The position numbers were made by a program, and so were the translations under genes. The notes beneath the pieces are model-generated. The model was not told where the DNA came from. It was given only the letters and a program-made list of their open reading frames with translations, and made no database searches. A DNA stretch of 53,901 nucleotides from Bradyrhizobium rifense (GTDB lineage Bacteria; Pseudomonadota; Alphaproteobacteria; Rhizobiales; Xanthobacteraceae), in contig NZ_VSSS01000077.1 in NCBI RefSeq assembly GCF_008123425.1, forward strand, positions 1 to 53,901, in the 5' to 3' direction. Shown here piece after piece: positions 15,386-24,124 of the stretch (position 1 is its first letter; every line of letters begins with the position of its first letter).

Positions 15386-16387
15386 CTACAGGCGGAATTC
15401 CTCGCCAAGGTAAAGGCGGCGAACATCCGGATCAGCGACGATCTCGTCCGGGCTCCCCTCAGTCAAGATCTCACCGGCGTAGACGATATAGGCGCGGTCG
15501 GTGAGACCGAGCGTCTCGCGCACATTGTGGTCGGTGATCAGCACGCCGATGCCGCGATTGGTGAGATGGCGAACCAGGTCCTGAATGTCGCCGACCGCAA
15601 TCGGATCGATGCCGGCAAACGGCTCGTCGAGCAGCATGTAGTTCGGACGCGTTGCGAGCGCGCGCGCGATCTCGACGCGACGGCGCTCACCGCCGGACAG
15701 CGCAATCGACGGCGATTTCCGCAGGCGCGTGATGTTGAATTCGTCGAGCAGGGAGTCGAGCTGCTGCTCCCGCTTCTTGCGCGAGGGCTCGACCACTTCG
15801 AGCACGGCGCGAATGTTCTGCTCGACGGTGAGGCCGCGGAAGATCGAGGCTTCCTGCGGCAGATAGCCGATACCGAGCCGCGCGCGCTGATACATCGGCA
15901 GCTTGGTGACGTCGTGACCGTCGAGCTCGATCGCGCCGCGATCGGCCTTGATCAGGCCGGTGATCATGTAGAACACGGTGGTCTTGCCGGCACCGTTCGG
16001 GCCGAGCAGACCGACGGCTTCGCCGCGGCGCACATAGATGCTGACACCGCGCACGACCTGGCGGCTGCCAAAACTCTTTTCCACGCTATGCACAGCCAGG
16101 AAGCCCGGCCGCTTCAGGAGTTGTGGCCCGCCCGAGCCGTTGGACTTGGCAGCGGGCCTGGCTTTGGGCGGTTGAGCCGCCGCCGGCCGCTGCCGCGGCG
16201 GGGCCTCGACGCCATAGGGGTCCGACGCCTGCACGGGCTGGTCACGGGCAATCGGCGGCGCGTCCCGCACCGGGCTCGCCACCAGGCCGCCGACGCTGTC
16301 ACCGAGCGCGGTGATGTCCTGACGGGCAAATCCTGGCCGGCCGCGCTTGGCGGGGCGCCGACGGAACATGCTGAACAGATCGACCAT
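15386..16387 (-). CDS. lptB: LPS export ABC transporter ATPase LptB with N-terminal extension
   Basis: The protein has 333 residues against about 240 in E. coli. The ABC domain begins near residue 95: Walker A GPNGAGKTT at 129-137, signature LSGGERRR, Walker B YMLLDEPFAGID, and switch His in LITDHNV. LptB powers LPS extraction with LptF/LptG at the inner membrane. The extra 95 residues are rich in Pro, Ala and Arg (PPRQRPAAAQPPKARPAA) and look disordered. The ATG 16387 is the only good start, since there is no ATG close to the ABC domain, so the extension appears real. It lies after lptA on the same strand. Confidence 0.94.
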   Translation of the reverse strand: MVDLFSMFRRRPAKRGRPGFARQDITALGDSVGGLVASPVRDAPPIARDQPVQASDPYGVEAPPRQRPAAAQPPKARPAAKSNGSGGPQLLKRPGFLAVHSVEKSFGSRQVVRGVSIYVRRGEAVGLLGPNGAGKTTVFYMITGLIKADRGAIELDGHDVTKLPMYQRARLGIGYLPQEASIFRGLTVEQNIRAVLEVVEPSRKKREQQLDSLLDEFNITRLRKSPSIALSGGERRRVEIARALATRPNYMLLDEPFAGIDPIAVGDIQDLVRHLTNRGIGVLITDHNVRETLGLTDRAYIVYAGEILTEGSPDEIVADPDVRRLYLGEEFRL

Positions 16388-16606
16388 CCCCGCCTTCTAG
16401 CCTGCTACGGATCCTGCGCGGTAGCCGCGCGGTGTGCCGCGCCGGCTTCTTGCTTCGCCGACGCAGCATGAATGTAGGGATGTCTCATGCCCAGTGAAAC
16501 ACGCCCGAAAAGCGGCGGACCCCGCTTCGAAAGCCCTGCGCTAGATACAGTCTCGCCGGGCAAGCTTCAACCTCGGATCGGCCGCATCTGAGCCAAGCTA
16601 TTGAAT

Positions 16607-17344
16607 TTACTTCTGTTTACCTGAACCGGGCAATTGCAAAGGCGAGCCCGCGCCCGCGCCCGGGGCTACCGGCGTTCCGCATTTGCCGTTCGCGCCGCCC
16701 TGGGTCTGGATGAACAGGCCCTGCACCTTGCCGCTGTCGGATTCCACCCGGGAGACGCCGGTGGTCATGTCGACCATGAGGCGGTCGCCGCGCAGCACGT
16801 TCTGGCACTGCGTCAGCACCACGCCGCCGAGCATGGTGATGAGGTTGGTCTTGGTGTCGAACACCGCGGTCTCGCCGGTCACCACCTGGTCCTTCTGGGT
16901 GACGACGACACTGCCGCGCGCTTCCAGCCGCTTGATCGAGGAGGCGCCGCCCGGGCCCGGTGTCGCCGACTGTATCGGCGCGCCCTTCTGGCCTTTTGCA
17001 GCAGCGGATTGGGCCGGCGCAGCCTGCGGCGCGGCCGCCTTGTCGCTACTGGATTCGTAGAACACCACCAGCGTCTTCGAGGTCATGGTGGTGTCGCCCT
17101 GCACCACCTTCACATTGCCGGAGAAGGTCGCTTCCTTCTTCTTGTCGCGCATCTCGAGCGAGGCGGCCTCGATCTGGATCGGCTGATCGCGGTTCTGCGA
17201 AAAGCCCTGCATCGCATTGGGCACGCCTTGCATCGTGCTTTGCGCGACGGCGGCACCGGTCGCAATCAGCGCCGCGCCGCCAAGCGCGATCGCTGCGACG
17301 ATGGCGCGACGCTTGCTGTCGTTGCGCGGAAAAAAATGAGCCAT
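16607..17344 (-). CDS. lptA: Periplasmic LPS bridge protein LptA
   Basis: The start is either ATG 17344 or a GTG nine bases upstream that overlaps the lptC stop as GTGA; I give the ATG, which leaves a normal signal peptide (RRAIVAAIALGGAALIATGA). The OstA/LptA fold follows in two halves: QPIQIEAASLEMRDKKKEATFSGNVKVV and RLEARGSVVVTQKDQVVTGETAVFD. Between them is an Ala/Pro/Gln-rich insert of about 40 residues. LptA forms the periplasmic bridge that carries LPS from LptC to LptD. A Cys pair (TQCQN and GKCG) could form a disulfide. Confidence 0.93.
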   Translation of the reverse strand: MAHFFPRNDSKRRAIVAAIALGGAALIATGAAVAQSTMQGVPNAMQGFSQNRDQPIQIEAASLEMRDKKKEATFSGNVKVVQGDTTMTSKTLVVFYESSSDKAAAPQAAPAQSAAAKGQKGAPIQSATPGPGGASSIKRLEARGSVVVTQKDQVVTGETAVFDTKTNLITMLGGVVLTQCQNVLRGDRLMVDMTTGVSRVESDSGKVQGLFIQTQGGANGKCGTPVAPGAGAGSPLQLPGSGKQK

Positions 17345-17349
17345 GAAAA

Positions 17350-18138
17350 TCACTTTGAGTTCGTAGATTTGTTCTTGGACTTCGCAGGCGGCGGCGCGGG
17401 CGCGGGCTGCTCGACCGGCACGGGCGCAGCGTCATCCGTGCTGATCTTGTCCAGATGCATCACGACATTGCCTTCGAAGCGGATGACGTCGCCGCCTTCG
17501 GTGATGCGCAAGCGGTCGGCGGTCAGCGTACCGTTGGTCAGCTTGACGTCGACATGGTCATCGGAGGAGACCGTGCCCTTGGCCATGTCGACGAAGGCTG
17601 AGTTCAGCCGCGCCTCATAGCCGGTCGAGGTGCGCAGGAAGATGTCCTTGTGCAGATCGAGCTGCTGCTGCTTGTTGTCGAAGCGGCCGGTGCGGGCATC
17701 GAGGAACATGGTCGACTGGTCTTCCATCAGCACCTTCGCGCGCAGATCGGCGAGATCGACGTGATCGGGATCGGTGATGTCCTGCGTTGCGGTCTTGGCC
17801 CAGAGCTCGTAGGGCCGCTGGTCCGGCGTGAAGCCGGACATGTGCGGCGATTCCATCGTGATCTTGGTGCCGGAGACCACGAGGTTTCCGGAATCGACCT
17901 TCACGGGGATCATGGAGAAGGGGTTGAGGAAGGTCGAGACCGCGACGATCGAGGCCATGGAGAGAACCACGGTCACCGGCACCGCGATGCGCAGAATCCG
18001 CACCAGGCGGCTGTGGCGCGCCGCGGTGGCAAACTTCGCCGCAAGCGCGGCGTCGTAGGTCGAAAACTGGGCCGAGTTCACCGCTGCTCCGGGGGCATCG
18101 CTTGCCTGGTCAGAAGGCTCCAATCGAGGGCGCCCCAT
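17350..18138 (-). CDS. lptC: LPS export protein LptC
   Basis: The protein has 262 residues. A cytosolic N-terminus of about 45 residues precedes one transmembrane helix (ILRIAVPVTVVLSMASIVAV), and the periplasmic OstA-like domain follows (VVSGTKITMESPHMSGF). It ends in a Pro/Ala/Lys-rich tail. LptC sits with LptB2FG and hands LPS to LptA. The stop overlaps the alternative GTG start of lptA, so the two are translationally linked. The N-terminal cytosolic part is longer than in E. coli LptC, as usual for alphaproteobacteria. Confidence 0.93.
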   Translation of the reverse strand: MGRPRLEPSDQASDAPGAAVNSAQFSTYDAALAAKFATAARHSRLVRILRIAVPVTVVLSMASIVAVSTFLNPFSMIPVKVDSGNLVVSGTKITMESPHMSGFTPDQRPYELWAKTATQDITDPDHVDLADLRAKVLMEDQSTMFLDARTGRFDNKQQQLDLHKDIFLRTSTGYEARLNSAFVDMAKGTVSSDDHVDVKLTNGTLTADRLRITEGGDVIRFEGNVVMHLDKISTDDAAPVPVEQPAPAPPPAKSKNKSTNSK

Positions 18139-18223
18139 TGTACCCGCGACCTCAGGAATATGCAGCCTTGAGCATATCAGCTTTGGACAGGCCGTTACGA
18201 AAGTGTCCGAAACGGGGCGATCG

Positions 18224-18397
18224 CCTCTCCCTCTCCCGCTTGCGGGAGAGGGCTGGGGAGAGGGTGTCGCCGCAATGGGACAATCCCCTAGAGGAGAAAA
18301 CCCTCACCCGCGCCTTCGGCATAGCCGAGGCTCCGCCTCGGCGTCTCTTAAGAACGGCCGCCGAAGGCGGCCTGCGCTCTCCCGCAAGCGGGAGAGG
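18224..18397. repeat. Dispersed palindrome family B
   Basis: CTCTCCCGCTTGCGGGAGAG at one end and the matching CTCTCCCGCAAGCGGGAGAG at the other enclose CCCTAGAGGAG and several inner hairpins such as GCCGAGGCTCCGCCTCGGC. Related copies are at 25103, 45354 and 48568. It fills most of the gap between rnd and lptC. Confidence 0.85.
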
Positions 18398-18409
18398 TTA
18401 AGCACCCCC

Positions 18410-19024
18410 TCAGGAATGCGCGAAAATGTCCTCTTCCTCCCAGCCCTGGAGGTCGAGCAGGGCGCGGGTCGGCAGGAAATCGAAACAGGCCTTGGCCAGC
18501 TGGGTGCGGCCTTCCCGGACCAGCATCGCATCGAGCCGCTCACGCAGGGCGTGCAGGTGCAGCACGTCGGAGGCGGCGTAGGCGAGCTGCGGCTCGGTCA
18601 GGCTGTCGGAACCCCAGTCGCTGGATTGCTGCTGCTTGGAGAGGTCGACGTTGAGCACCTCGCGCACGAGGTCCTTGAGACCATGGCGGTCGGTATAGGT
18701 GCGGGTCAGGCGGGAGGCGATCTTGGTGCAGTAGATCGGCCCGGTCATCACGCCGAAGCTCTGGTACAGCACCGCGACGTCGAACCGCGCAAAATGGAAG
18801 ATTTTCGTGATGGCGGGATTGGCGAGCAGGGCCTTCAGGTTCGGCGCGTCGGTGTGGCCCTTGGGGATCTGCACCACGTCGGCACTGCCGTCGCCGGGCG
18901 AGAGCTGAACCACGCAGAGCCGGTCGCGGTGCGGGTTCAGCCCCATGGTCTCGGTGTCGATCGCCACCGCGCCGGTGTAGCGGGTGAGGTCAGGCAGATC
19001 GCCGCGATGCAGGCGTACGGTCAT
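18410..19024 (-). CDS. rnd: Ribonuclease D (short form)
   Basis: The protein has 204 residues. It is a DEDDy 3'-5' exonuclease: motif I is AIDTETMGL (Asp and Glu), motif II is FHFARFDVAVL (Asp) and motif III is YAASDVLHLH (Tyr and Asp). It has only the catalytic domain and lacks the HRDC domains of E. coli RNase D, as usual for this alphaproteobacterial type. It trims tRNA and other RNA 3' ends. It is immediately upstream of the lpt block on the same strand, as in related genomes, separated by repeat B. Confidence 0.92.
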   Translation of the reverse strand: MTVRLHRGDLPDLTRYTGAVAIDTETMGLNPHRDRLCVVQLSPGDGSADVVQIPKGHTDAPNLKALLANPAITKIFHFARFDVAVLYQSFGVMTGPIYCTKIASRLTRTYTDRHGLKDLVREVLNVDLSKQQQSSDWGSDSLTEPQLAYAASDVLHLHALRERLDAMLVREGRTQLAKACFDFLPTRALLDLQGWEEEDIFAHS

Positions 19025-19177
19025 GGCGTTTCAAACCCTCAATCGAATCGGCGCTGGATCAAATTAATGCCTGAAGCGGCAACTGGCGAGGGCCGGCCGG
19101 GTCGAAGATCCGCCAGCAGCCTTGCGCGCCGCGATGTAGCTGCTGGCCACGGCCGGCGCAAGCATCGGGGCCGTATT

Positions 19178-20920
19178 TCAACCGGCCGGCGCGCGTTCGG
19201 CGGCCGAGACGCAGAGCCGTCTGGTCCGGAACACCACGTCACGCTGCGAGGACAATGTCTCGCAGCGATCGACGACGTAACCGATGCCGTGCCCCGCGGC
19301 ATAGGCCAATCGTGCGGCGTGGGACTCCAGCGCCTCCGTCTCGGTCATGCGCTCGTGCCAGATCCGGTAGTAGGACGGCGTCCACATCGCGGCGGCGCCG
19401 CGCTTGTAGTCGACCCAGATGCGGCGATGCGCCACAAATTCGAAGATGGTCGCCCGTGCGAGCGCGAGGTCCGCGGGATCCGCCGTCGTGGTTTCCGGGC
19501 GATGGGGTGGCGGCAGGAAGATCGCATCGGTCCGTGTCGCAGCGCTCGCCCAATTGCCGACGTCCTTCCACTCACCGACCGCATCGTTGAAGAGGCGGTT
19601 GAGGGCGACGTCCTGCCGGACCGCAAGCGGCCATAGCACCAGACCCGCCAGCGCCAACGCCGCATAGCCGAACCGGCGATGCGAGGCGGGCGCGTCGTCC
19701 GTCACGGATCGCTTCGAGCCCGTGGCCAGGACCACGACCACGACCAGCGGAACGACGAGCGCGATTGCGATACCGTTGATGCCAAGGCAAAGCACCATCA
19801 GGCATCCCGGGAGGAAGGCGATCGCACGGTCGCGGCTCAGCCAGTTGGTCGCGAGCGCCGCTACGGCAAGTCCGGCCAACAGATAGATCTGCGTCCCCGA
19901 GCGCAGCAGCTGAAGATTGAGAACAAGATTCGCGCCGGAGACGAATGGAATGACGATACCGGCCGCATAGACCAGGATCGCGCCGAGATAGGCCGCCTGC
20001 AACGCGCGCGCCCGGGCGCCGAACCACGCAAACGCGGCGGCGCCGGCAGCGATCACCGCGACCATCACGAGGATGTTGTCGAGATCGACCGCCGTGATCA
20101 GCGAATGGCCGGCATAATATTCACGGAGATAGGCCGGATAGTCGAAGCCGGGCGGTTTGCCGAACTCGGGATTGCCGAGCACGGCATGCAGGACCGGATA
20201 GGCAATGGGGAGCGAGATCACGAGCCCGGCGAGGGTCCGCCAACAGACCGTCCGCAGCGTCGTCTCGCCTCGAAGCATCGAGGTGGCGGCGACGAGAACC
20301 AGCAGCGGCGCCAGCCAGACGGCAACGAAGGCATTGACGAAGAAGGTGACACCGCAGGCAATGGCCGCCGACATGAACCATCGTCGCGCCGCGAAATAGA
20401 TTGCGAGCAGGACGGTGCCGTTGGCGATCTCGGAATGCGTGAAATAGTTCACGAACAGTCCGCCCATGCCGCCGGCCCGGCTGTAACCGTCGAGGAACGC
20501 GATCGCGCACAGGATCAGGCTGAAGACGATCTTGTCCCGCCGCGTGACGACGCCGAGCAGCGAGGCGCAGCACAGGAAGCCGACGAAGGACAACAGGCGC
20601 GACAGATAATTCAGGACGAAGAACAGCACTTCGGTCCGCCCCAAATCCTTCTGCGTGTCGTTCAGCAGGATCCAGACGCCGGAGGCGAAATAGCGCAGCG
20701 ACTGGATGAAGGCGTCATCGTGAAACTGCGGCTCGTTGCCGAGACCGGCGACGATCGGAAAATGGAACAGGTTGTTCTCGATGCCGAAGACGAAGCCGGT
20801 GCGCAGCAGGGACACCACGGCCGCGAACGCCGCAATCACCAGCGTATCGACGATCGCAGGCGAGAGCGCCAGCAAGCTCTTCCGGCTCGCCGCACCCAGG
20901 CTCGACGTCGCCAGGCTCAT
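19178..20920 (-). CDS. Polytopic membrane protein linked to UbiA gene
   Basis: The start is ATG 20920, whose A is the last base of the upstream TGA (TGATG), giving 580 residues. There are about 11-13 hydrophobic segments, from VDTLVIAAFAAVVSLL to LALAGLVLWPLAV, followed by a soluble C-terminal region of about 140 residues. An acidic loop after the first helix (GNEPQFHDDAFIQS) contains the kind of Asp pattern seen in GT-C glycosyltransferases, which use polyprenyl-phosphate sugars. I do not recognise a named family. Tight coupling to the UbiA-type gene suggests it uses or moves the lipid-linked sugar made by that enzyme; that role is inferred from context. Confidence 0.8.
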   Translation of the reverse strand: MSLATSSLGAASRKSLLALSPAIVDTLVIAAFAAVVSLLRTGFVFGIENNLFHFPIVAGLGNEPQFHDDAFIQSLRYFASGVWILLNDTQKDLGRTEVLFFVLNYLSRLLSFVGFLCCASLLGVVTRRDKIVFSLILCAIAFLDGYSRAGGMGGLFVNYFTHSEIANGTVLLAIYFAARRWFMSAAIACGVTFFVNAFVAVWLAPLLVLVAATSMLRGETTLRTVCWRTLAGLVISLPIAYPVLHAVLGNPEFGKPPGFDYPAYLREYYAGHSLITAVDLDNILVMVAVIAAGAAAFAWFGARARALQAAYLGAILVYAAGIVIPFVSGANLVLNLQLLRSGTQIYLLAGLAVAALATNWLSRDRAIAFLPGCLMVLCLGINGIAIALVVPLVVVVVLATGSKRSVTDDAPASHRRFGYAALALAGLVLWPLAVRQDVALNRLFNDAVGEWKDVGNWASAATRTDAIFLPPPHRPETTTADPADLALARATIFEFVAHRRIWVDYKRGAAAMWTPSYYRIWHERMTETEALESHAARLAYAAGHGIGYVVDRCETLSSQRDVVFRTRRLCVSAAERAPAG

Positions 20921-22245
20921 CAGATCGCCGCCAGCATGATGCAGACCATCGCCGCCACGGTGGTGCGGCTGGCGCCGTCCCGGAAGGCGTAGATGATGGG
21001 ATCGTCGGGCATCTCGCGGCGATGCGCGATCATCAGGGCGCGGCCAAACCAATACAGCAGCAGGGGCGCGAGCAGCCAGAGCATCCAGGGACGGCTGTAG
21101 AGCGGCGTCACCGCGGAGGACGAGACGTAGAGCGCGAACACGGTCACCGCGTTCATGGCGCTCGCGGCCGCCATCGCCGCGATGATTTGCAGATCGGTGA
21201 TGCGGTAGTCGCGGTTGGACGGATCAGAGAGCCCTGCGCCCTCGCGCATGCTGAGCTCGCTAAAACGCTTGATCAGCGCGAGCGATGTGAACACGAACAG
21301 CGAGAACACCATCAGCCATTCCGACAGCATGACGCCGGCCGCGACCGCGCCGGCGCCGATGCGCAAGGAGTAGAGCCCGGCGAGCGTGACGACATCGACC
21401 AGCATCTTGCGCTTGAGCACCAGCGAATAGGCGATGGTGGTGGCGAGATAGGCGGCGAGCACGCCGAGGAAGGTCAAGGAGATGCAGAGGCTGGCGGCAA
21501 GAGCGAACAGCCACAGCGCAGGGATCGCCGATAGCGCCGACGAGATCGGCAAGTCGCCCGCCGCAAGCGCGCGATGGCGCTTGGTCGGATGCTGGCGATC
21601 GGCGGCGAGGTCGAGCAGATCGTTCATCAGATAGGCGCCCGACGCACAGGCCGAGAACGCCAGGAACGCCAGCAGCGTCGTGCCCAGCGTCGCAAGATTC
21701 ATCTGATGCGCGGTGATGACCGGCACGAACACCAGCGTGTTCTTGGCATATTGATAGACCCGAAGCGCCTTCGCCCAGGTCCTGAGGCTCGCGCGGGCGC
21801 GGCTTCGGGGCTCGATGAGTTCAATCGCAGCGCGATCGAACGGCAGATTGTCGCCCGCAGCAAGATCGGCAGGCCCCACGACGCCGTCAAAGCCGAGATG
21901 GGCGGCGATGCCGGCGGCATGATTGGCGAAGCGACCGGCGACCAGAAAGATCTTCGCGCCGCGCGCCCGCGCCACCAGCGCCTGGTTCAGCACATCGGCA
22001 TCGTAGGGAAGGTGGGCGTAGTCGAGCTCGGCGCGCGCCAGAATATCCGTGAGCGCCGCCATGCCGGCGCGTCCGCCCGCGCCGAAGCGGGCCAGCATGC
22101 GCGCAGGGGCAGAGAACAACGCCTCCATCAGCAGCTCCGAGCGCAGCAGCGCGCCTTCGAGATCGATGACGAGGGTACGCCCCGGCGCAGACATGGTCTG
22201 CGGCGCGGCCTCACTCCGATCGTACTGCCTGACGGGCTGCTCCAT
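20920..22245 (-). CDS. UbiA-type prenyltransferase with HAD-like N-terminus (DPPR-synthase-like)
   Basis: The protein has 441 residues from ATG 22245. Residues 20-150 are HAD-like (VIDLEGALLRSELLMEAL), but the second motif-I acidic residue is Glu (D28, E30) instead of Asp. From about 160 on it is a nine-helix UbiA domain with the metal motif NDLLDLAADRQHP (N208, D209, D212, D216) and SNRDYRITDL near the second site. This pairing and motif type match the decaprenyl-phosphate 5-phosphoribosyltransferase group (Rv3806c of Mycobacterium, NoeC of Azorhizobium), where the HAD part may remove the 5-phosphate. DprE1- and DprE2-like genes are 4 kb away. Confidence 0.85.
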   Translation of the reverse strand: MEQPVRQYDRSEAAPQTMSAPGRTLVIDLEGALLRSELLMEALFSAPARMLARFGAGGRAGMAALTDILARAELDYAHLPYDADVLNQALVARARGAKIFLVAGRFANHAAGIAAHLGFDGVVGPADLAAGDNLPFDRAAIELIEPRSRARASLRTWAKALRVYQYAKNTLVFVPVITAHQMNLATLGTTLLAFLAFSACASGAYLMNDLLDLAADRQHPTKRHRALAAGDLPISSALSAIPALWLFALAASLCISLTFLGVLAAYLATTIAYSLVLKRKMLVDVVTLAGLYSLRIGAGAVAAGVMLSEWLMVFSLFVFTSLALIKRFSELSMREGAGLSDPSNRDYRITDLQIIAAMAAASAMNAVTVFALYVSSSAVTPLYSRPWMLWLLAPLLLYWFGRALMIAHRREMPDDPIIYAFRDGASRTTVAAMVCIMLAAI

Positions 22246-22521
22246 CCGAAAACGCTCTGACTGACCGCGACACGGCCGGCCCAAGGGCTGGGGAGGCCGG
22301 GGAGCAGGAAAATGGACGGCCGCGAGCCTAGGGAGCATTCGCTAAGGGCGGCTTAATTCGGCCGGCCCAATGGCGGCTGGGAAGGTCCGCCGCCCGCCTG
22401 TTGCAGGGATCCCACAATCCGGCGCGCGCGCGATATACCAGCGGAACTTAAGGCCCGCGCCCGTGGAAATCGCCCACGCCCACCCTATCTGAGCCCAGCT
22501 TCTCACCACACATCAGGTGCC

Positions 22522-23793
22522 ATGACAGACCAGACGCTCGCCGCGCCGATCGACGATCAGCAGGAACGCCAGCGCGGCTTTTCGCGCTACCAGTCACTTC
22601 TCGTGGCGCTGCTTGCGTTCGCACAGTTCACGATCATCCTCGACTTCATCATCATGTCGCCGCTCGGCGCCATCCTGATGCCCTCGCTCGACATCACGGC
22701 CGGGCAATTCGGCGTCGCGGTGTCGGCCTATGCGTTCAGCGCCGGACTATCGGGTATCCTGGCCGCCGGCTTTGCGGATCGTTTCGACCGCAAGCGGCTG
22801 CTGCTGTTCTTCTATGTCGGCTTCACGCTCGGAACGTTGCTGTGCGCGCTGGCGCAGAACTACCACGTGCTGCTGCTCGGCCGGATCGTGACCGGATTGT
22901 TCGGCGGCGTGATCGGCTCGATCGTGCTGGCCATCGTCACCGATCTGTTTCCGCTGCACTTGCGCGGCCGGGTGATGGGCTTCGTGCAGACTGCGTTCGC
23001 CGCGAGCCAGGTGCTGGGTGTCCCGGCCGGACTGTTTCTCGCCAATCACTGGAGCTGGCATGTCTGCTTCTTCGCGATCATCGGCCTGTCGATCCTGGCG
23101 ATCGCCATCATCGCCTTCGCCATGGAGCCGGTCGACGCGCATCTGAAGCTGAAGCAGGACAAGAACCCGTTCCACCATCTGGTCGCGACTATCGGCGAAC
23201 CGCGCTACACGCTGGCCTTCGCGGTCACGACATTGCTGGCGACCGGCGGCTACATGCTGATGCCGTATTCCAGCGCCTTCACCGTCAACAATATCGGCAT
23301 CGACATCGTGCATCTGCCGACGATCTATCTCGTCTCCGGCCTGTTCAGCATCGTCACCGGACCGCTGGTCGGCCGCGCCAGCGACGCCTTCGGCAAATAT
23401 CCGACCTTCGTGTTCGGCTGCGCGATGACCGTCGTCATGGTGCTGATCTACACTCATCTCGGCCACGTCTCGCTGGTGACTGCGATCATCGTCAACGTGC
23501 TGATGTTCGTCGGCATCTTCTCGCGCATGATCCCGTCGCAGGCGCTGATATCGGCGATCCCCGATCAGAGCCAGCGCGGCTCGTTCAGCGCGGTCAGCGC
23601 CTCGCTGCAGCAGTTCTCCGGCGGGCTCGGCTCGGTGCTTGCGGCTGCGATCATCTCGCAACAACCGGACGGCTCGCTGCTCCATTTCGAGCGGATCGGC
23701 TATGTCGTCGTCACGACCACGATCATCACGCTGGTCGCGATGTATTTTGTGCAGAAAGAGGTGGCGGAGCGGGCGGGGAGAACGGTGGTTTGA
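22522..23793 (+). CDS. MFS transporter
   Basis: The protein has 423 residues with 12 predicted transmembrane segments and a long central loop around residues 205-235. The MFS signature between helices 2 and 3 is GFADRFDRKRLL. It resembles drug or metabolite antiporters of the DHA1 group, but the substrate cannot be read. It faces away from the UbiA gene, with a 276-base gap holding the divergent promoters, and its 3' end converges on the tRNA-Leu gene. Confidence 0.88.
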   Translation: MTDQTLAAPIDDQQERQRGFSRYQSLLVALLAFAQFTIILDFIIMSPLGAILMPSLDITAGQFGVAVSAYAFSAGLSGILAAGFADRFDRKRLLLFFYVGFTLGTLLCALAQNYHVLLLGRIVTGLFGGVIGSIVLAIVTDLFPLHLRGRVMGFVQTAFAASQVLGVPAGLFLANHWSWHVCFFAIIGLSILAIAIIAFAMEPVDAHLKLKQDKNPFHHLVATIGEPRYTLAFAVTTLLATGGYMLMPYSSAFTVNNIGIDIVHLPTIYLVSGLFSIVTGPLVGRASDAFGKYPTFVFGCAMTVVMVLIYTHLGHVSLVTAIIVNVLMFVGIFSRMIPSQALISAIPDQSQRGSFSAVSASLQQFSGGLGSVLAAAIISQQPDGSLLHFERIGYVVVTTTIITLVAMYFVQKEVAERAGRTVV

Positions 23794-23899
23794 GGGATTT
23801 TGATCCCATAAGCCATCCCGCGGCGGCGATGCCGGGATCGCCATCCGGCTAGCTCCAGTGATTGGAAGCAGGCCTATTTGGGGACCAAATCCCGCAAAA

Positions 23900-23986
<87 letters not shown>

Positions 23987-24124
23987 ATGCCGTTTGGGGC
24001 ACGGAGGCGGTTACTACGGTTCGGTGACGCGGTTGTCAATTCATGGTTCGGCTTGCCGATTGCGCATTGCAAACCGGGCCGATACAAGCCTGATAATACG
24101 CTACTCTCCTGCAGGATCTGACCC

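Noticed and set aside
22842..23852. Long plus-strand ORF inside the MFS gene
   Set aside because: It is an Arg/His-rich shadow of the MFS frame, which has 12 membrane segments and the family motif.
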